Shown: positions 7,935-16,705 of the stretch, piece by piece
How positions within the stretch are numbered: the first letter of the stretch is position 1
Layout: every line of letters starts with the position of its first letter
Assembly: GCA_036497945.1 (NCBI GenBank)
Contig: DASXIN010000086.1
Location: 7,278 to 71,277 of the forward strand
DNA length: 64,000 nucleotides
Source of the DNA: RYN-230 sp036497945
GTDB lineage: Bacteria; Actinomycetota; Actinomycetes; Streptosporangiales; Streptosporangiaceae
Reading direction: 5' to 3'
Position numbers and translations under genes: made by a program
The notes under the pieces: model-generated
Seen by the model: only the letters and a program-made list of their open reading frames with translations
Told to the model about the DNA's origin: nothing
Databases searched by the model: none

Positions 7935-8691
7935 CCGGAGATGGGCCCGCATCCAGCGGTAGCCCAGGCCCGGGGCGGCGTCCGGCGCTGCCTGGCTGAC
8001 CTGGAACCGGGCGATCTGGTGCTGGCCGCCTGCTCGGGGGGCGCCGACTCGCTGGCGCTGGCCGCCGCGCTGGCCCACGAGGCGCCCCGGCTCAGCCTGC
8101 GCGGCGGCGCGGTGACCGTGGACCACGGGCTGCAGGCCGGGTCGGCCGAACGGGCCGGCCGGGTGGCCCGAGTGCTGGACCAGCTTGGCCTCGACCCAGT
8201 GCACCAGGTCAGCGTGACGGTGCCCGCCGGGCCAGGCCGCGGCGGCCCGGAGGCGGCCGCGCGGACCGCCCGGTACGCCGCCCTGGAGCAGGTCGCGGAG
8301 CAGGCCGGGGCGGCCGCCGTGCTGCTCGGCCACACCTGCGACGACCAGGCGGAGACCGTGCTGCTCGGGCTGGCCCGGGGCGCCGGCGGCCGGGCGCTGG
8401 CCGGGATGCCCGCCCGGCGCGGCCGGTTCCGGCGGCCGCTGCTCGGGGTGGCCCGGGCCACGCTGCGCGAGGCGTGCGCCGCGCTGAGCCTCGAACCGTG
8501 GGACGACCCGCACAACGCCGACCCGGCCTACGCCCGGGCCCGGGTCCGGCACCAGGCACTGCCCGCCCTGGAGGAAGCACTCGGCCCGGGCGTGGCCGCG
8601 GCGCTGGCCCGCAGCGCCGCCCAGCTCAGCGAGGACTGCGACGCGCTGGACGCGATCGCCGCCGCCGAGACATGGCGGTTCAAGCCAGTGC

Positions 8692-8767
8692 TAGCCCGTG
8701 GGGACGACCCCCCGAGCCCCCCGATCGCCGCTTCGCGCCGAGCGGCGGCAGGCCGCCGCGGTCGAGG
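8692..8767 (+). repeat. REP-like palindromic element, copy C (inside tilS)
   Basis: Nearly full-length forward copy: G-run/C-run hairpin around ACGA (degraded left arm CCGTGGGG), CCCCCCGATCGCCGCTTCGCG, then GAGCGGC and the GGCGGCAGGCCGCC hairpin. About 76 bp long, it lies between the catalytic and C-terminal parts of tilS and changes the reading frame. Confidence 0.85.
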
Positions 8768-8839
8768 TCGGCGCAGCCGGCCACACAGGAGCTGGCGGCT
8801 GGGGAACCGGCGGACGGCACCGGCCACGGGGTAATCGTT

Positions 8840-9121
8840 ATGGATATTGAGGGTTTGGATTGTCTGGCCCCTGCGGTGCGGTCGCGAGTGCTGCGCCAGG
8901 CGGCGCTGGCCGCGGGGTGCCCGGCCGGATCGCTGGCTGCCGGGCACATCGCCGCGCTGGACGCGCTGGTGACGGGATGGCACGGGCAGCGCTGGGCAGA
9001 CCTGCCCGGGGTGATCCGCGTCCGGCGGAGGTATGGGAAGCTGCTCTTCAGCAAGGGCGGGCCAGCCGGGGCGGGGCAGCCAGAACCGACTGAGGCGGAG
9101 GCGACAGGTGGACGCGAGTGA
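8840..9121 (+). CDS. Possible separately translated C-terminal domain of TilS
   Basis: This 93-aa reading frame starts at ATG 8840, 5 nt after the stop of the upstream tilS piece, with a GGGG stretch 8 nt before it. It encodes the complete TilS C-terminal domain (GLDCLAPAVRSRVLRQAALA, then WHGQRWADLPG and GKLLF), which helps bind tRNA. Reinitiation after the upstream TAA would make a split TilS. That is inference; the sequence alone cannot show that it is made. Its last bases overlap the hpt start. Confidence 0.45.
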   Translation: MDIEGLDCLAPAVRSRVLRQAALAAGCPAGSLAAGHIAALDALVTGWHGQRWADLPGVIRVRRRYGKLLFSKGGPAGAGQPEPTEAEATGGRE

Positions 9122-9755
9122 CGTGGGCACCGACCTCAAGGAGGTGCTGATCCCAGCCGGGCGGTTGCAGGCCCGGGTGACCGAGCTGGCCGCGGAGATC
9201 GACCGGGATTACGCCGGGCGCGAACTACTGCTCGTCGGGGTGCTCAAGGGCGCCGTCATGATCATGGCCGACCTGGCCCGGGCCATGCATCTGCCGGTGC
9301 AGATGGACTGGATGGCGGTCTCCTCGTACGGATCGGGCACCCGGTCGTCCGGGGTGGTCCGCATCCTCAAGGACCTGGACACCGACATCACCGGCAAGGA
9401 CGTGCTGGTCGTGGAGGACATCGTGGACTCCGGCCTCACCCTGTCCTGGCTGGTCGGCAACCTGCGGTCGCGCGGGCCGGCCTCGGTGCAGGTGTGCGTG
9501 ATGCTGCGCAAACCGGCCGCCGCGAGGATGGACGTGGACGTGGCCTACACCGGTTTCGACATCGAGAACGAGTTCGTCATCGGCTACGGCCTGGACTACG
9601 CCGAGCAGTACCGCAATCTGCCCTTCATCGGGACGCTGGCCCCACATGTGTACAAGGACGACGAGCCGCCAGATGCTGGTCATCACGCTGCCGACGCGGC
9701 AGCCGATCCCGGGCCCGCCGGAGAAGGGAACAGGATCAGCGATCAGGAGCGTTGA
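9108..9755 (+). CDS. hpt: Hypoxanthine(-guanine) phosphoribosyltransferase
   Basis: This 215-aa salvage enzyme joins hypoxanthine or guanine to PRPP to give IMP or GMP. The PRPP-binding signature VLVVEDIVDSGLT is at about residues 104-116, SSYGSGT provides the flexible loop, and KGAVMIMADL lies near the N-terminus. GTG 9108 was chosen for the RBS-like GGCGGAG 8 nt upstream and for similarity of the VDASDVGTDLKEVL start to other actinobacterial HPRTs. It overlaps the end of tilS by 14 nt. Confidence 0.95.
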   Translation: MDASDVGTDLKEVLIPAGRLQARVTELAAEIDRDYAGRELLLVGVLKGAVMIMADLARAMHLPVQMDWMAVSSYGSGTRSSGVVRILKDLDTDITGKDVLVVEDIVDSGLTLSWLVGNLRSRGPASVQVCVMLRKPAAARMDVDVAYTGFDIENEFVIGYGLDYAEQYRNLPFIGTLAPHVYKDDEPPDAGHHAADAAADPGPAGEGNRISDQER

Positions 9756-9996
9756 CGTTGGCGAAGGCTGGCTGAGTCCCGGCGGCGCTTCCCCGACGGC
9801 ATAGTCGGCCGGGGTGTACCGTCGGGTATTCACGGTGGTGCGGCCGGGAATGACAGCGCTGCCAGGTAGGGCGGCGTTGCCGGTGACAACAGGAAGCCGG
9901 GCATGCTCACTCAAGCGCAAGGCAGTTCTGCCGGGCTAGGCAGGACATGATGCTGGTCAGGAGGAACCCGCGCAGGACCGGCGGGGCCGTTCACCG

Positions 9997-12030
9997 ATGG
10001 ATCTGAAGCGTTATTTCCGCGGACCGTTCGTGGCGGTCCTAGTGATGCTGCTGGTTTTCTTCGTCGTCTACGAGTACGCCAGTTCTGGCAGCTCGTACAC
10101 GCAGTCGGACACCTCCAAGGTCGTCGCGCTGATCGAGCAGGGCAAAGTCAAGTCGGCGCTGCTGATCGACAAGGAACAGACGATTCAGGTCACCACCGAT
10201 TCGGGGCAGAAGCTTCAGGCCTCCTGGGTGGGCAATCAGAGCACGCAGCTTGTCCAGGAACTGCAGGCCCACCCGCCGACTCAGGGCTGGAACGTCCAGG
10301 TGCCGAAGAGCAGCTCGATCTGGGGCGTGCTGTTCGGCTGGCTGCCGTTCCTGGTGGTCATCCTGATCTTCTTCTTCATGCTGAACCAGATGCAGGGCGG
10401 CGGTTCCCGGGTGATGAACTTCGGGAAATCCAAGGCCAAGCTGATCACCAAGGACACGCCCAAGACCACTTTCGCCGATGTGGCCGGCGCGGACGAAGCG
10501 ATCGAGGAACTCCAGGAGATCAAGGAGTTCCTGCAGAGCCCGGCCAAGTTCCAGGCCATCTGGGCCAAGATCCCCAAGGGCGTGCTGCTGTATGGGCCGC
10601 CTGGCACCGGTAAGACGCTGCTGGCCCGGGCGGTGGCCGGTGAGGCGGGCGTGCCGTTCTACTCCATCTCCGGCTCGGACTTCGTGGAGATGTTCGTCGG
10701 CGTCGGCGCGTCTAGGGTCCGTGACCTGTTCGAGCAGGCCAAGGCGAACGCTCCGGCCATCGTGTTCGTGGACGAGATCGACGCGGTCGGCCGGCACCGT
10801 GGGGCGGGCTTCGGCGGTGGCCACGACGAGCGCGAGCAGACGCTGAACCAGTTGCTGGTCGAACTGGACGGGTTCGACGTCAAGGGCGGCGTGATCGTCA
10901 TCGCGGCGACCAACCGGCCGGACATCCTGGACCCGGCGCTGCTCCGCCCGGGCCGGTTCGACCGGCAGATCGTGGTGGCCCAGCCAGACCTGGCCGGGCG
11001 GCGCGGCATCCTCAAGGTGCACGCCCGCGGCAAGCCGTTCGCCCCGGACGTGGACCTGGACATAATCGCCCGGCGGACGGCCGGCTTCACCGGCGCCGAC
11101 CTGGCCAATGTGATCAACGAAGGCGCGCTGCTCACCGCGCGGCACAACGGCACGCTGATCACCATGGCCTCGCTCGAGGAGTCCATCGACCGGGTGATGG
11201 CGGGCCCGGAGCGCAAGAGCGTCGTGCTCTCCGAGAAGGAGCGCAAGATCATCGCCTACCACGAGGGTGGGCACGCGCTGGTCGGCCACGCGCTGCCGAA
11301 CGCCGACCCGGTGCACAAGATCACGATCATTCCCCGCGGCCGCGCGCTCGGCTACACCGCGTCCGCGCCGCAGGAGGACAAGTTCCTGGTCACCCGGTCC
11401 GAGATGATGGATCAGCTGGCCATGCTGCTGGGCGGCCGGACCGCGGAGGAACTGGTCTTCCACGAGCCGACCACCGGCGCGGCCAACGACATCGAGAAGG
11501 CCAGCTCGGTCGCCCGAGGCATGGTCACCGAGTACGGGATGAGCGAGCGGCTGGGCGCGCGCAAGTTCGGCACCGGCGACGGCGAGCCGTTCCTGGGCCG
11601 GGAGATGTCGCACACCCGGGACTACTCCGACGAGATCGCCTCCACCATCGACGAGGAGGTCCGCCGGCTCATCGAGTCCGCGCACGACGAGGCGTGGGAG
11701 ATCCTGGTCACCTACCGGGAGGTTCTCGACGACCTGGTGCTGCAGCTGATGGACAAGGAGACGCTGAGCCGGCAAGAGGTGCTGGCGATCTTCGCCCCGA
11801 TCCAGAAGCGCCCGTCCCGCGGCTCCTACACCGGGTACGGCAAGCGGCTGCCGTCCGACCGGCCGCCGGTGCTGACCCCCAAGGAGCTGGCGCTGACCGC
11901 CGCGACTGAGATGAATGACCACCCGGCGGCCGGCAACGGCTCCGCGGGCGCGATCGGCGGCGGCCCGGGCTCGTCCAGCGGCCAGCAGGGTGGCCAGGGC
12001 CAGCAGGGCACACCCGGCGAAGGCCGGTGA
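9997..12030 (+). CDS. ftsH: ATP-dependent zinc metalloprotease FtsH
   Basis: FtsH is a membrane-bound AAA+ protease of 677 aa that degrades misfolded and regulatory proteins. It has transmembrane segments at about residues 11-27 and 108-130 flanking an extracytoplasmic domain, Walker A GPPGTGKT (about 203-210), Walker B VFVDEIDAVG, the SRH with RPGRFDRQ, and the zinc motif HEGGH at about 425. The Gly/Gln-rich tail is typical of actinobacteria. The stop TGA overlaps the folE GTG. The 241 bp before it contain no gene; an imperfect hairpin at about 9789-9815 may terminate hpt. Confidence 0.97.
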   Translation: MDLKRYFRGPFVAVLVMLLVFFVVYEYASSGSSYTQSDTSKVVALIEQGKVKSALLIDKEQTIQVTTDSGQKLQASWVGNQSTQLVQELQAHPPTQGWNVQVPKSSSIWGVLFGWLPFLVVILIFFFMLNQMQGGGSRVMNFGKSKAKLITKDTPKTTFADVAGADEAIEELQEIKEFLQSPAKFQAIWAKIPKGVLLYGPPGTGKTLLARAVAGEAGVPFYSISGSDFVEMFVGVGASRVRDLFEQAKANAPAIVFVDEIDAVGRHRGAGFGGGHDEREQTLNQLLVELDGFDVKGGVIVIAATNRPDILDPALLRPGRFDRQIVVAQPDLAGRRGILKVHARGKPFAPDVDLDIIARRTAGFTGADLANVINEGALLTARHNGTLITMASLEESIDRVMAGPERKSVVLSEKERKIIAYHEGGHALVGHALPNADPVHKITIIPRGRALGYTASAPQEDKFLVTRSEMMDQLAMLLGGRTAEELVFHEPTTGAANDIEKASSVARGMVTEYGMSERLGARKFGTGDGEPFLGREMSHTRDYSDEIASTIDEEVRRLIESAHDEAWEILVTYREVLDDLVLQLMDKETLSRQEVLAIFAPIQKRPSRGSYTGYGKRLPSDRPPVLTPKELALTAATEMNDHPAAGNGSAGAIGGGPGSSSGQQGGQGQQGTPGEGR

Positions 12031-12614
12031 GCACCGACTTCGACGGGCCGCGCATCGAACGAGCGGTGCGAGAGATCCTGCTCGCCATCGGGGAGGACCC
12101 GGAGCGCGATGGGCTCCGGGACACCCCGGCCCGGGTGGCGCGGGCCTTCACCGAGCAGTTCTCCGGGCTGGGTCAGCGTCCGGAGGACGTGCTGACCACT
12201 GTCTTCGACGCGGATCACGATGAACTGGTGCTGGTCCGCGACATCGAGGTGTACAGCACGTGTGAGCACCATTTGGTACCGTTTTTTGGTGCGGCCCATG
12301 TCGGCTATATACCAAATGAAAAGGGTCAGATTACCGGGCTGTCGAAGCTGGCCAGGCTGGTCGATGTTTATGCGCGCCGACCGCAGGTACAGGAACGGAT
12401 GACCAGCCAGATCGCGGACGGCCTGATGAACGTCCTGGAGCCGCGCGGCGTTCTGGTGGTGATAGAGGCTGAGCATCTGTGCATGTCCATGCGCGGCGTG
12501 CGCAAGCCTGGGGCCAAGACCGTCACCTCGGCGGTCCGCGGGATCATCCGCGACAGCGATCGGACCAGGATGGAAGCCATGAGTCTCCTATTTGGGCGGC
12601 GCGCCAGCGGGTAA
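12027..12614 (+). CDS. folE: GTP cyclohydrolase I
   Basis: This 195-aa enzyme opens folate synthesis by converting GTP to dihydroneopterin triphosphate. The zinc ligands are in STCEHHLVPF (near residue 75) and HLCMSMRGV (near 150); GYIPNEKGQITGLSKLAR is the family signature. It starts on a GTG overlapping the ftsH stop, so it is coupled to ftsH. The rest of the fol genes follow after the MprF-like gene. Confidence 0.97.
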   Translation: MSTDFDGPRIERAVREILLAIGEDPERDGLRDTPARVARAFTEQFSGLGQRPEDVLTTVFDADHDELVLVRDIEVYSTCEHHLVPFFGAAHVGYIPNEKGQITGLSKLARLVDVYARRPQVQERMTSQIADGLMNVLEPRGVLVVIEAEHLCMSMRGVRKPGAKTVTSAVRGIIRDSDRTRMEAMSLLFGRRASG

Positions 12615-12672
12615 CGTTCCCCTTGTGCGGAATGCCCGCAGTACGCAGGACCCATGAGTACGCTAGTGGTCC

Positions 12673-14736
12673 GTGATTCAGGGCGTGACCCGGATGTCTG
12701 AAGCAGAAGAAAAGCCGTCGAGTGAGGGCGAACCGGCAAATAACGCCGCTTCGCCCCCTCACGTATCCCAGCAGGTGGTCCGGCCGCCGGACCGCCGGAC
12801 TCAGCACACCTGGGTACCGGTGGCGGCGGGCTGGCTCTGCCTGCTGATCGGGCTGGCCGACATCGTCCAGGTGGTCCGCCCCAGCCTGTACACGTACACG
12901 CATCTGCACAAGATCCACGCCTTCCTGCCCGGCACGCTGACCAACGTCGCGCACACCCTGTCGGTCATCATCGGCCTGCTGCTGCTGATGCTGTCGCACG
13001 GCCTGCGGCGCCGGAAGCGCCGCGCCTGGGAAGCGGTGACCCTGATTCTCGCGGCCAGCGTGGTGGTGCACCTGATCCACCCGCGGCACGACCGGGTCAT
13101 CACCGCGGTCGTGTCGGCCATCCTGCTGGCCGCCCTGCTCTACTTCCGCAAGGAGTTCTACGCGGTCGGCGACCCGCGGACCCGGTGGCGGGCGCTGTGG
13201 GTGTTCTGCGGGCTGGTCGTGGCCGACATCATCATCGGTCTGACCTACATGCTGCTGGCCAAGGGCCTGGCCGAGAACTACTCGCTGTGGCAGCGGACCG
13301 TGCACGTGGTCTACGGCCTGGTTGGCGTGTCCGGGCCGGTCCGGTTCGTGCCTGATTCGCGCGGTGACCTGTTCGTCCTGCTGACCAGTGGCCTCGGCTT
13401 GTTCACCCTGCTCGTCACCGTCTACCTGTTCTTCCGGCCGGCTCGGCCCGCGGGCCGGCCCGGCCAGCCAGACGCGCAGCGGGTCCGGGACCTGCTGTGC
13501 AAGCAGGGCTACCGGGACTCGCTCGGCTACTTCACGCTGCGCAGCGACAAGAGCGTCATCTGGTCACCGACCGGCAAGTCGTGCATCGGCTACCGGGTGG
13601 TGTCCGGGGTGATGCTGGCCGGCGGTGACCCGTTGGGCGACCCGGAGGCCTGGCCGGGTGCCATCCACGCGTTCCTGGACGAGGCGTCCCGGCATGCCTG
13701 GGTGCCGGCCGTGATGGGCTGCGGCGAGCAGGCCGCCGAGGTGTGGTGCCGGGAAGGCGGCCTGACCGCGCTCGAACTTGGTGACGAGGCCATCGTGGAG
13801 GTGGCCGAGTTCAGCCTCAAGGGCCGATCCATGCGCAACGTCCGGCAGATGGTGAACCGGGTGGAGCGCAGCGGCTACACGACCCAGGTACGCCGGGTGC
13901 GGGACATCCCGCCTGCGGAGATCGCTCTGTTCGCCCGGCAGGCCGGGTCGTGGCGGGGCAACCCGACCGAGCGCGGCTTCTCGATGGCCCTGGGCCGGAT
14001 GGGCGCGCCCGGCGACGACGACTGCGTGATCGCCACCGCGCACGAGAACGGCGTGCTGCGGGCGATCCTGCACTTCGTGCCGTGGGGCCCGGACGGGCTA
14101 TCGCTGGACCTGATGCGCCGGGACCGGTCCGCGCAGCCCGGGGTGAACGACTTCCTCATCGTGGCGGCCATCAACGCGGCCGGCGAACTCGGGGTCAAGC
14201 GCATCTCACTGAACTTCGCGGTGTTCCGCGCCGCACTGGAGCGCGGCGAGCGGATCGGCGCCGGGCCGGTGCTGCGGGCCTGGCGGGGCATCCTGCTGTT
14301 CGCCTCGCGCTGGTTCCAGATCGAGTCGCTGTACAAGTTCAACGCCAAATTCGCGCCGGTGTGGGTGCCCCGGTTCTTCGTCTGGCCGGGCACTAGGGAC
14401 ACGCCGCGGGTGGCGCTCGCCGCGCTGGAGGCCGAGGCGTTCCTGGTCTGGCCGAAGCTGGAGGTGCACCGGCTGTTCCGGCGGCTGGGGCTGGGCAAGG
14501 CGCAGCGTCGGCTGATGACCGCACCGGCCCGCCCCGCCGCGCCCATCTCGCGGCCGCCCGCTGCGGCGTCCACGGCCGACGATGTTGCGGCGGCTGACGG
14601 TGAACTCGAGCGGCCGACCGTGACTGAGGCCAACCCGGACGACGGCGGCCCCGATGAGTCTGGCCCGGCTGAATCTGCCCCCGTTGGCGCCAGCCGGGTC
14701 GAGGCCACCTCGGCCGACAAGCGGCTCGGCAGCTAA
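12673..14736 (+). CDS. MprF-like membrane protein with DUF2156 lysyltransferase domain
   Basis: The protein has 687 aa. About six hydrophobic segments (residues 45-255, from WVPVAAGWLCLLIGL to the YLFFRPA region) are followed by a cytosolic DUF2156 GNAT-like domain (LGYFTLRSDKSVIWSPTGKS through the SLYKFNAKFAPVW region) like that of MprF/LysX. These enzymes move an aminoacyl group from tRNA to phosphatidylglycerol. Mycobacterial LysX also carries a lysyl-tRNA synthetase domain, which is absent here; a separate lysS lies at 23305. The acidic C-terminal tail is low complexity. TACGCT ends 8 nt before GTG 12673, a near-leaderless arrangement. Lipid target not shown. Confidence 0.85.
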   Translation: MIQGVTRMSEAEEKPSSEGEPANNAASPPHVSQQVVRPPDRRTQHTWVPVAAGWLCLLIGLADIVQVVRPSLYTYTHLHKIHAFLPGTLTNVAHTLSVIIGLLLLMLSHGLRRRKRRAWEAVTLILAASVVVHLIHPRHDRVITAVVSAILLAALLYFRKEFYAVGDPRTRWRALWVFCGLVVADIIIGLTYMLLAKGLAENYSLWQRTVHVVYGLVGVSGPVRFVPDSRGDLFVLLTSGLGLFTLLVTVYLFFRPARPAGRPGQPDAQRVRDLLCKQGYRDSLGYFTLRSDKSVIWSPTGKSCIGYRVVSGVMLAGGDPLGDPEAWPGAIHAFLDEASRHAWVPAVMGCGEQAAEVWCREGGLTALELGDEAIVEVAEFSLKGRSMRNVRQMVNRVERSGYTTQVRRVRDIPPAEIALFARQAGSWRGNPTERGFSMALGRMGAPGDDDCVIATAHENGVLRAILHFVPWGPDGLSLDLMRRDRSAQPGVNDFLIVAAINAAGELGVKRISLNFAVFRAALERGERIGAGPVLRAWRGILLFASRWFQIESLYKFNAKFAPVWVPRFFVWPGTRDTPRVALAALEAEAFLVWPKLEVHRLFRRLGLGKAQRRLMTAPARPAAPISRPPAAASTADDVAAADGELERPTVTEANPDDGGPDESGPAESAPVGASRVEATSADKRLGS

Positions 14737-14805
14737 GCACAAACCAGCGCCGGCCTGGCTGCGTGGTCCTGGGCGCGGGCCGTTCCGGGCTGGTAGCGGG
14801 CCGCG

Positions 14806-14811
14806 TAGGGT
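14806..14811 (+). promoter_or_regulatory. -10 box TAGGGT of a leaderless folP transcript
   Basis: TAGGGT (TANNNT) ends 7 nt before GTG 14819, which has no ribosome site. The folP-folB-folK-DUF3180 operon would start here, independent of folE. Confidence 0.55.
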
Positions 14812-14818
14812 TACCCAC

Positions 14819-15796
14819 GTGATCAGCAATGCAGCCCGGCCGGCCGGCCCGCCTGGGCTCTCAGGACCGGGCCGCTGCCTGGTCATGGGCGTGGTGAACG
14901 TAACCCCGGATTCGTTCTCCGACGGAGGCCAGTGGTTCGGCGCGGACGCCGCCATCGCACACGGCGTGGAACTCGCCGCCCAGGGCGCGGACATCGTGGA
15001 CGTGGGGGGCGAGTCGACCCGTCCCGGCGCGCAACGGATCACCGCCGAGGAGGAGTTGCGCCGGGTCCGGCCGGTGATCGACGGCCTGGTCGCGGCCGGC
15101 CTACCGGTCAGCGTGGACACGATGCGGGCCGAGGTCGCCGAGCGGGCCGTGCGGGCCGGTGCCCGGCTGGTCAACGACGTGAGCGGCGGCCTGGCCGATC
15201 CGGAGATGCCCCGGCTGGTCGGCGCGGCCGGGGTGCCCTATGTGGTGATGCACTGGCGCGGTCACAGCCACAGCATGGATTCGAGGGCCGTGTACCAGGA
15301 CGTGGTCCGCGAGGTCAGCGAGGAGTTGTGCCGCCGGGTGGACGTGGTCACCGCGCAGGGCGTCGACCCGGCCATGATCGTGCTGGATCCGGGGCTGGGC
15401 TTCGCCAAGCGGCCAGAACATAACTGGGCGCTGCTCACCAACCTGGACCAGATCAGCACGCTGGGCGGCCGGGCGGCGGGCTTCCCGGTGCTCATCGGCG
15501 CATCGCGCAAGCGGTTCCTGGGCCGGCTGCTGGCCGCGCCCGATGGCACCCCTCGGCCGTTCGCCGGCAGCGACGACGCCACCGTGTCGGTGACCGCGCT
15601 GGCCGCGGCGGCTGGCGCCTGGTGCGCCCGGGTGCACCAGGTGCCGGGGAACGCCGACGCGGTGCGGGTGGCGGAAGCCTGGCGGCTCGCGGCTCACCCC
15701 GACACGGCCCAGCCCGACGCGGCCCAGCCCGACGCGGCTCAGCCCGGCGCGGCGGACCTGGCGGGACACAGCCGCCCGGCCGGACCGGGCGGGTGA
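14819..15796 (+). CDS. folP: Dihydropteroate synthase
   Basis: Dihydropteroate synthase of 325 aa condenses 6-hydroxymethyl-dihydropterin pyrophosphate with p-aminobenzoate and is the sulfonamide target. It shows MGVVNVTPDSFSDGG near residue 22, DVGGESTRPGA near 60, and IGASRKRFLG near 225. The TIM-barrel part ends near residue 290; the last 35 residues are a low-complexity tail with a DAAQP repeat. The leaderless GTG 14819 was chosen. First gene of the folP-folB-folK-DUF3180 operon. Confidence 0.97.
   Translation: MISNAARPAGPPGLSGPGRCLVMGVVNVTPDSFSDGGQWFGADAAIAHGVELAAQGADIVDVGGESTRPGAQRITAEEELRRVRPVIDGLVAAGLPVSVDTMRAEVAERAVRAGARLVNDVSGGLADPEMPRLVGAAGVPYVVMHWRGHSHSMDSRAVYQDVVREVSEELCRRVDVVTAQGVDPAMIVLDPGLGFAKRPEHNWALLTNLDQISTLGGRAAGFPVLIGASRKRFLGRLLAAPDGTPRPFAGSDDATVSVTALAAAAGAWCARVHQVPGNADAVRVAEAWRLAAHPDTAQPDAAQPDAAQPGAADLAGHSRPAGPGG
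15701..15745 (+). repeat. 15-bp tandem repeat in the folP tail
   Basis: Three in-frame 15-bp units at 15701, 15716 and 15731 encode D(T/A)AQP, in the non-conserved C-terminal extension of dihydropteroate synthase. Confidence 0.8.
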
Positions 15797-15800
15797 ACGG

Positions 15801-16190
15801 GTGAGCGCCGACGAGGCGGCCGCGGACCGGATCACGCTCCGCGGGCTGCGCGTCTTCGGGCATCACGGCGTGCTGGACGCCGAACGCCGGGACGGCCAGG
15901 AGTTCACCGTGGACGCGGTGCTCTGGCTGGACACCGCGCCCGCCGCGGCCCAAGACGACCTGGCCCTCACCGCGGACTACGCGGCGCTGGCCGACCGGCT
16001 CGCGGCCATCGTGGCCGGCCCGCCGGTCCAGCTCATCGAGACGCTGGCCGAACGCCTGGCCGCCGCGGCCGCCGCCGAACCGCTGGCCCGCGAAGTGGAG
16101 ATTACCGTGCACAAGCCGCACGCCCCGGTCGGCTACCGCTTCCAGGACGTGGCGGTGACCATCCGCCGCCGCAGGGACCAGATCTCATGA
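15801..16190 (+). CDS. folB: Dihydroneopterin aldolase
   Basis: This 129-aa enzyme converts dihydroneopterin to 6-hydroxymethyl-dihydropterin and glycolaldehyde. It shows the family pattern LRVFGHHGVLDAERRDGQ near the N-terminus, DYAALADRL, IETLAERLA and VTVHKPHAP-type VHKPHAPVGYRF near the C-terminus. GTG 15801 lies 4 nt after the folP stop, and its end overlaps folK (ATGA). Confidence 0.95.
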   Translation: MSADEAAADRITLRGLRVFGHHGVLDAERRDGQEFTVDAVLWLDTAPAAAQDDLALTADYAALADRLAAIVAGPPVQLIETLAERLAAAAAAEPLAREVEITVHKPHAPVGYRFQDVAVTIRRRRDQIS

Positions 16191-16705
16191 CGGACGGTCC
16201 CGGGCAGCACACCGTCCTGGCCGTGGGCAGCAACCTCGGCGACCGCCTGGCCACCCTGCAAGGCGGCCTAACGGTCCTGCTCAACGAGCGCGCCCTGACC
16301 CTGATCGCCCTCTCACCGGTCTACGAGACGGTCCCGGTGGGCGGACCGCCGCAGCCGGAGTACCTCAACGCCGTGCTCGTCGCGCGGACCGCCCTCACCC
16401 CGATGGCCCTGCTGCTCCGGTGCCAGCACGCTGAGCAGGCGTTCCACCGGACCAGGACACAGGTCTGGGGACCGCGGACGCTGGATGTCGACATCATCGT
16501 TTACGGTGACCTGGTGAGTGACGATCCGGTGCTGACCCTGCCGCACCCGCGGGCCCGGGAGCGCGCCTTCGTCCTGGCCCCGTGGCTCGATGCCGAACCC
16601 GACGCCGAGCTCCCCGGCCAGGGCCGTGTGTCCGACCTGCTGGCCACGGTCGGCCGGGCCGGCGTCCGGCGGCGAGACGACGTCATGCTGCGGCCGCCGT
16701 CATGA
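16187..16705 (+). CDS. folK: 6-hydroxymethyl-7,8-dihydropterin pyrophosphokinase (HPPK)
   Basis: HPPK, 172 aa, transfers pyrophosphate from ATP to the pterin that FolP uses next. It has the start AVGSNLGDR, the substrate loop VYETVPVGGPPQPEYLNAV, and the signature RTQVWGPRTLDVDII with the two magnesium-binding aspartates. It overlaps folB by ATGA and the DUF3180 gene by ATGA. Confidence 0.96.
   Translation: MTDGPGQHTVLAVGSNLGDRLATLQGGLTVLLNERALTLIALSPVYETVPVGGPPQPEYLNAVLVARTALTPMALLLRCQHAEQAFHRTRTQVWGPRTLDVDIIVYGDLVSDDPVLTLPHPRARERAFVLAPWLDAEPDAELPGQGRVSDLLATVGRAGVRRRDDVMLRPPS

Larger units (their letters stand above)
7941..9121 (+). pseudogene. tilS: tRNA(Ile)-lysidine synthase gene, split by a REP-like insertion
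   Basis: TilS makes lysidine at C34 of tRNA-Ile(CAU), normally an essential step. The first piece (7941-8834, 297 codons) has the PP-loop SGGADSLALA, the VDHGLQ and CDDQAET segments and the catalytic domain up to AAAETW (about residue 245). It then runs into a REP-like element (8692-8767) and stops at TAA 8832. The TilS C-terminal domain (IEGLDCLAPAVRSRVLR to VRRRYGKLLF) continues in another frame and could restart at ATG 8840, giving a 93-aa protein ending at 9121. The gene is therefore either broken or makes a two-piece enzyme. Start ATG 7941 follows GGAG directly and is 6 nt after the DUF2342 stop. Confidence 0.85.

Noticed and set aside
8474..9121. 215-codon frame through the tilS C-terminus as one gene
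   Set aside because: Its first half is out of frame with the TilS catalytic domain; only the part from about 8835 onward resembles protein.
10039..11922. 627-codon minus-strand frame opposite ftsH
   Set aside because: It is antisense to the well-supported ftsH coding frame and is His/Gly/Arg-rich without domains.
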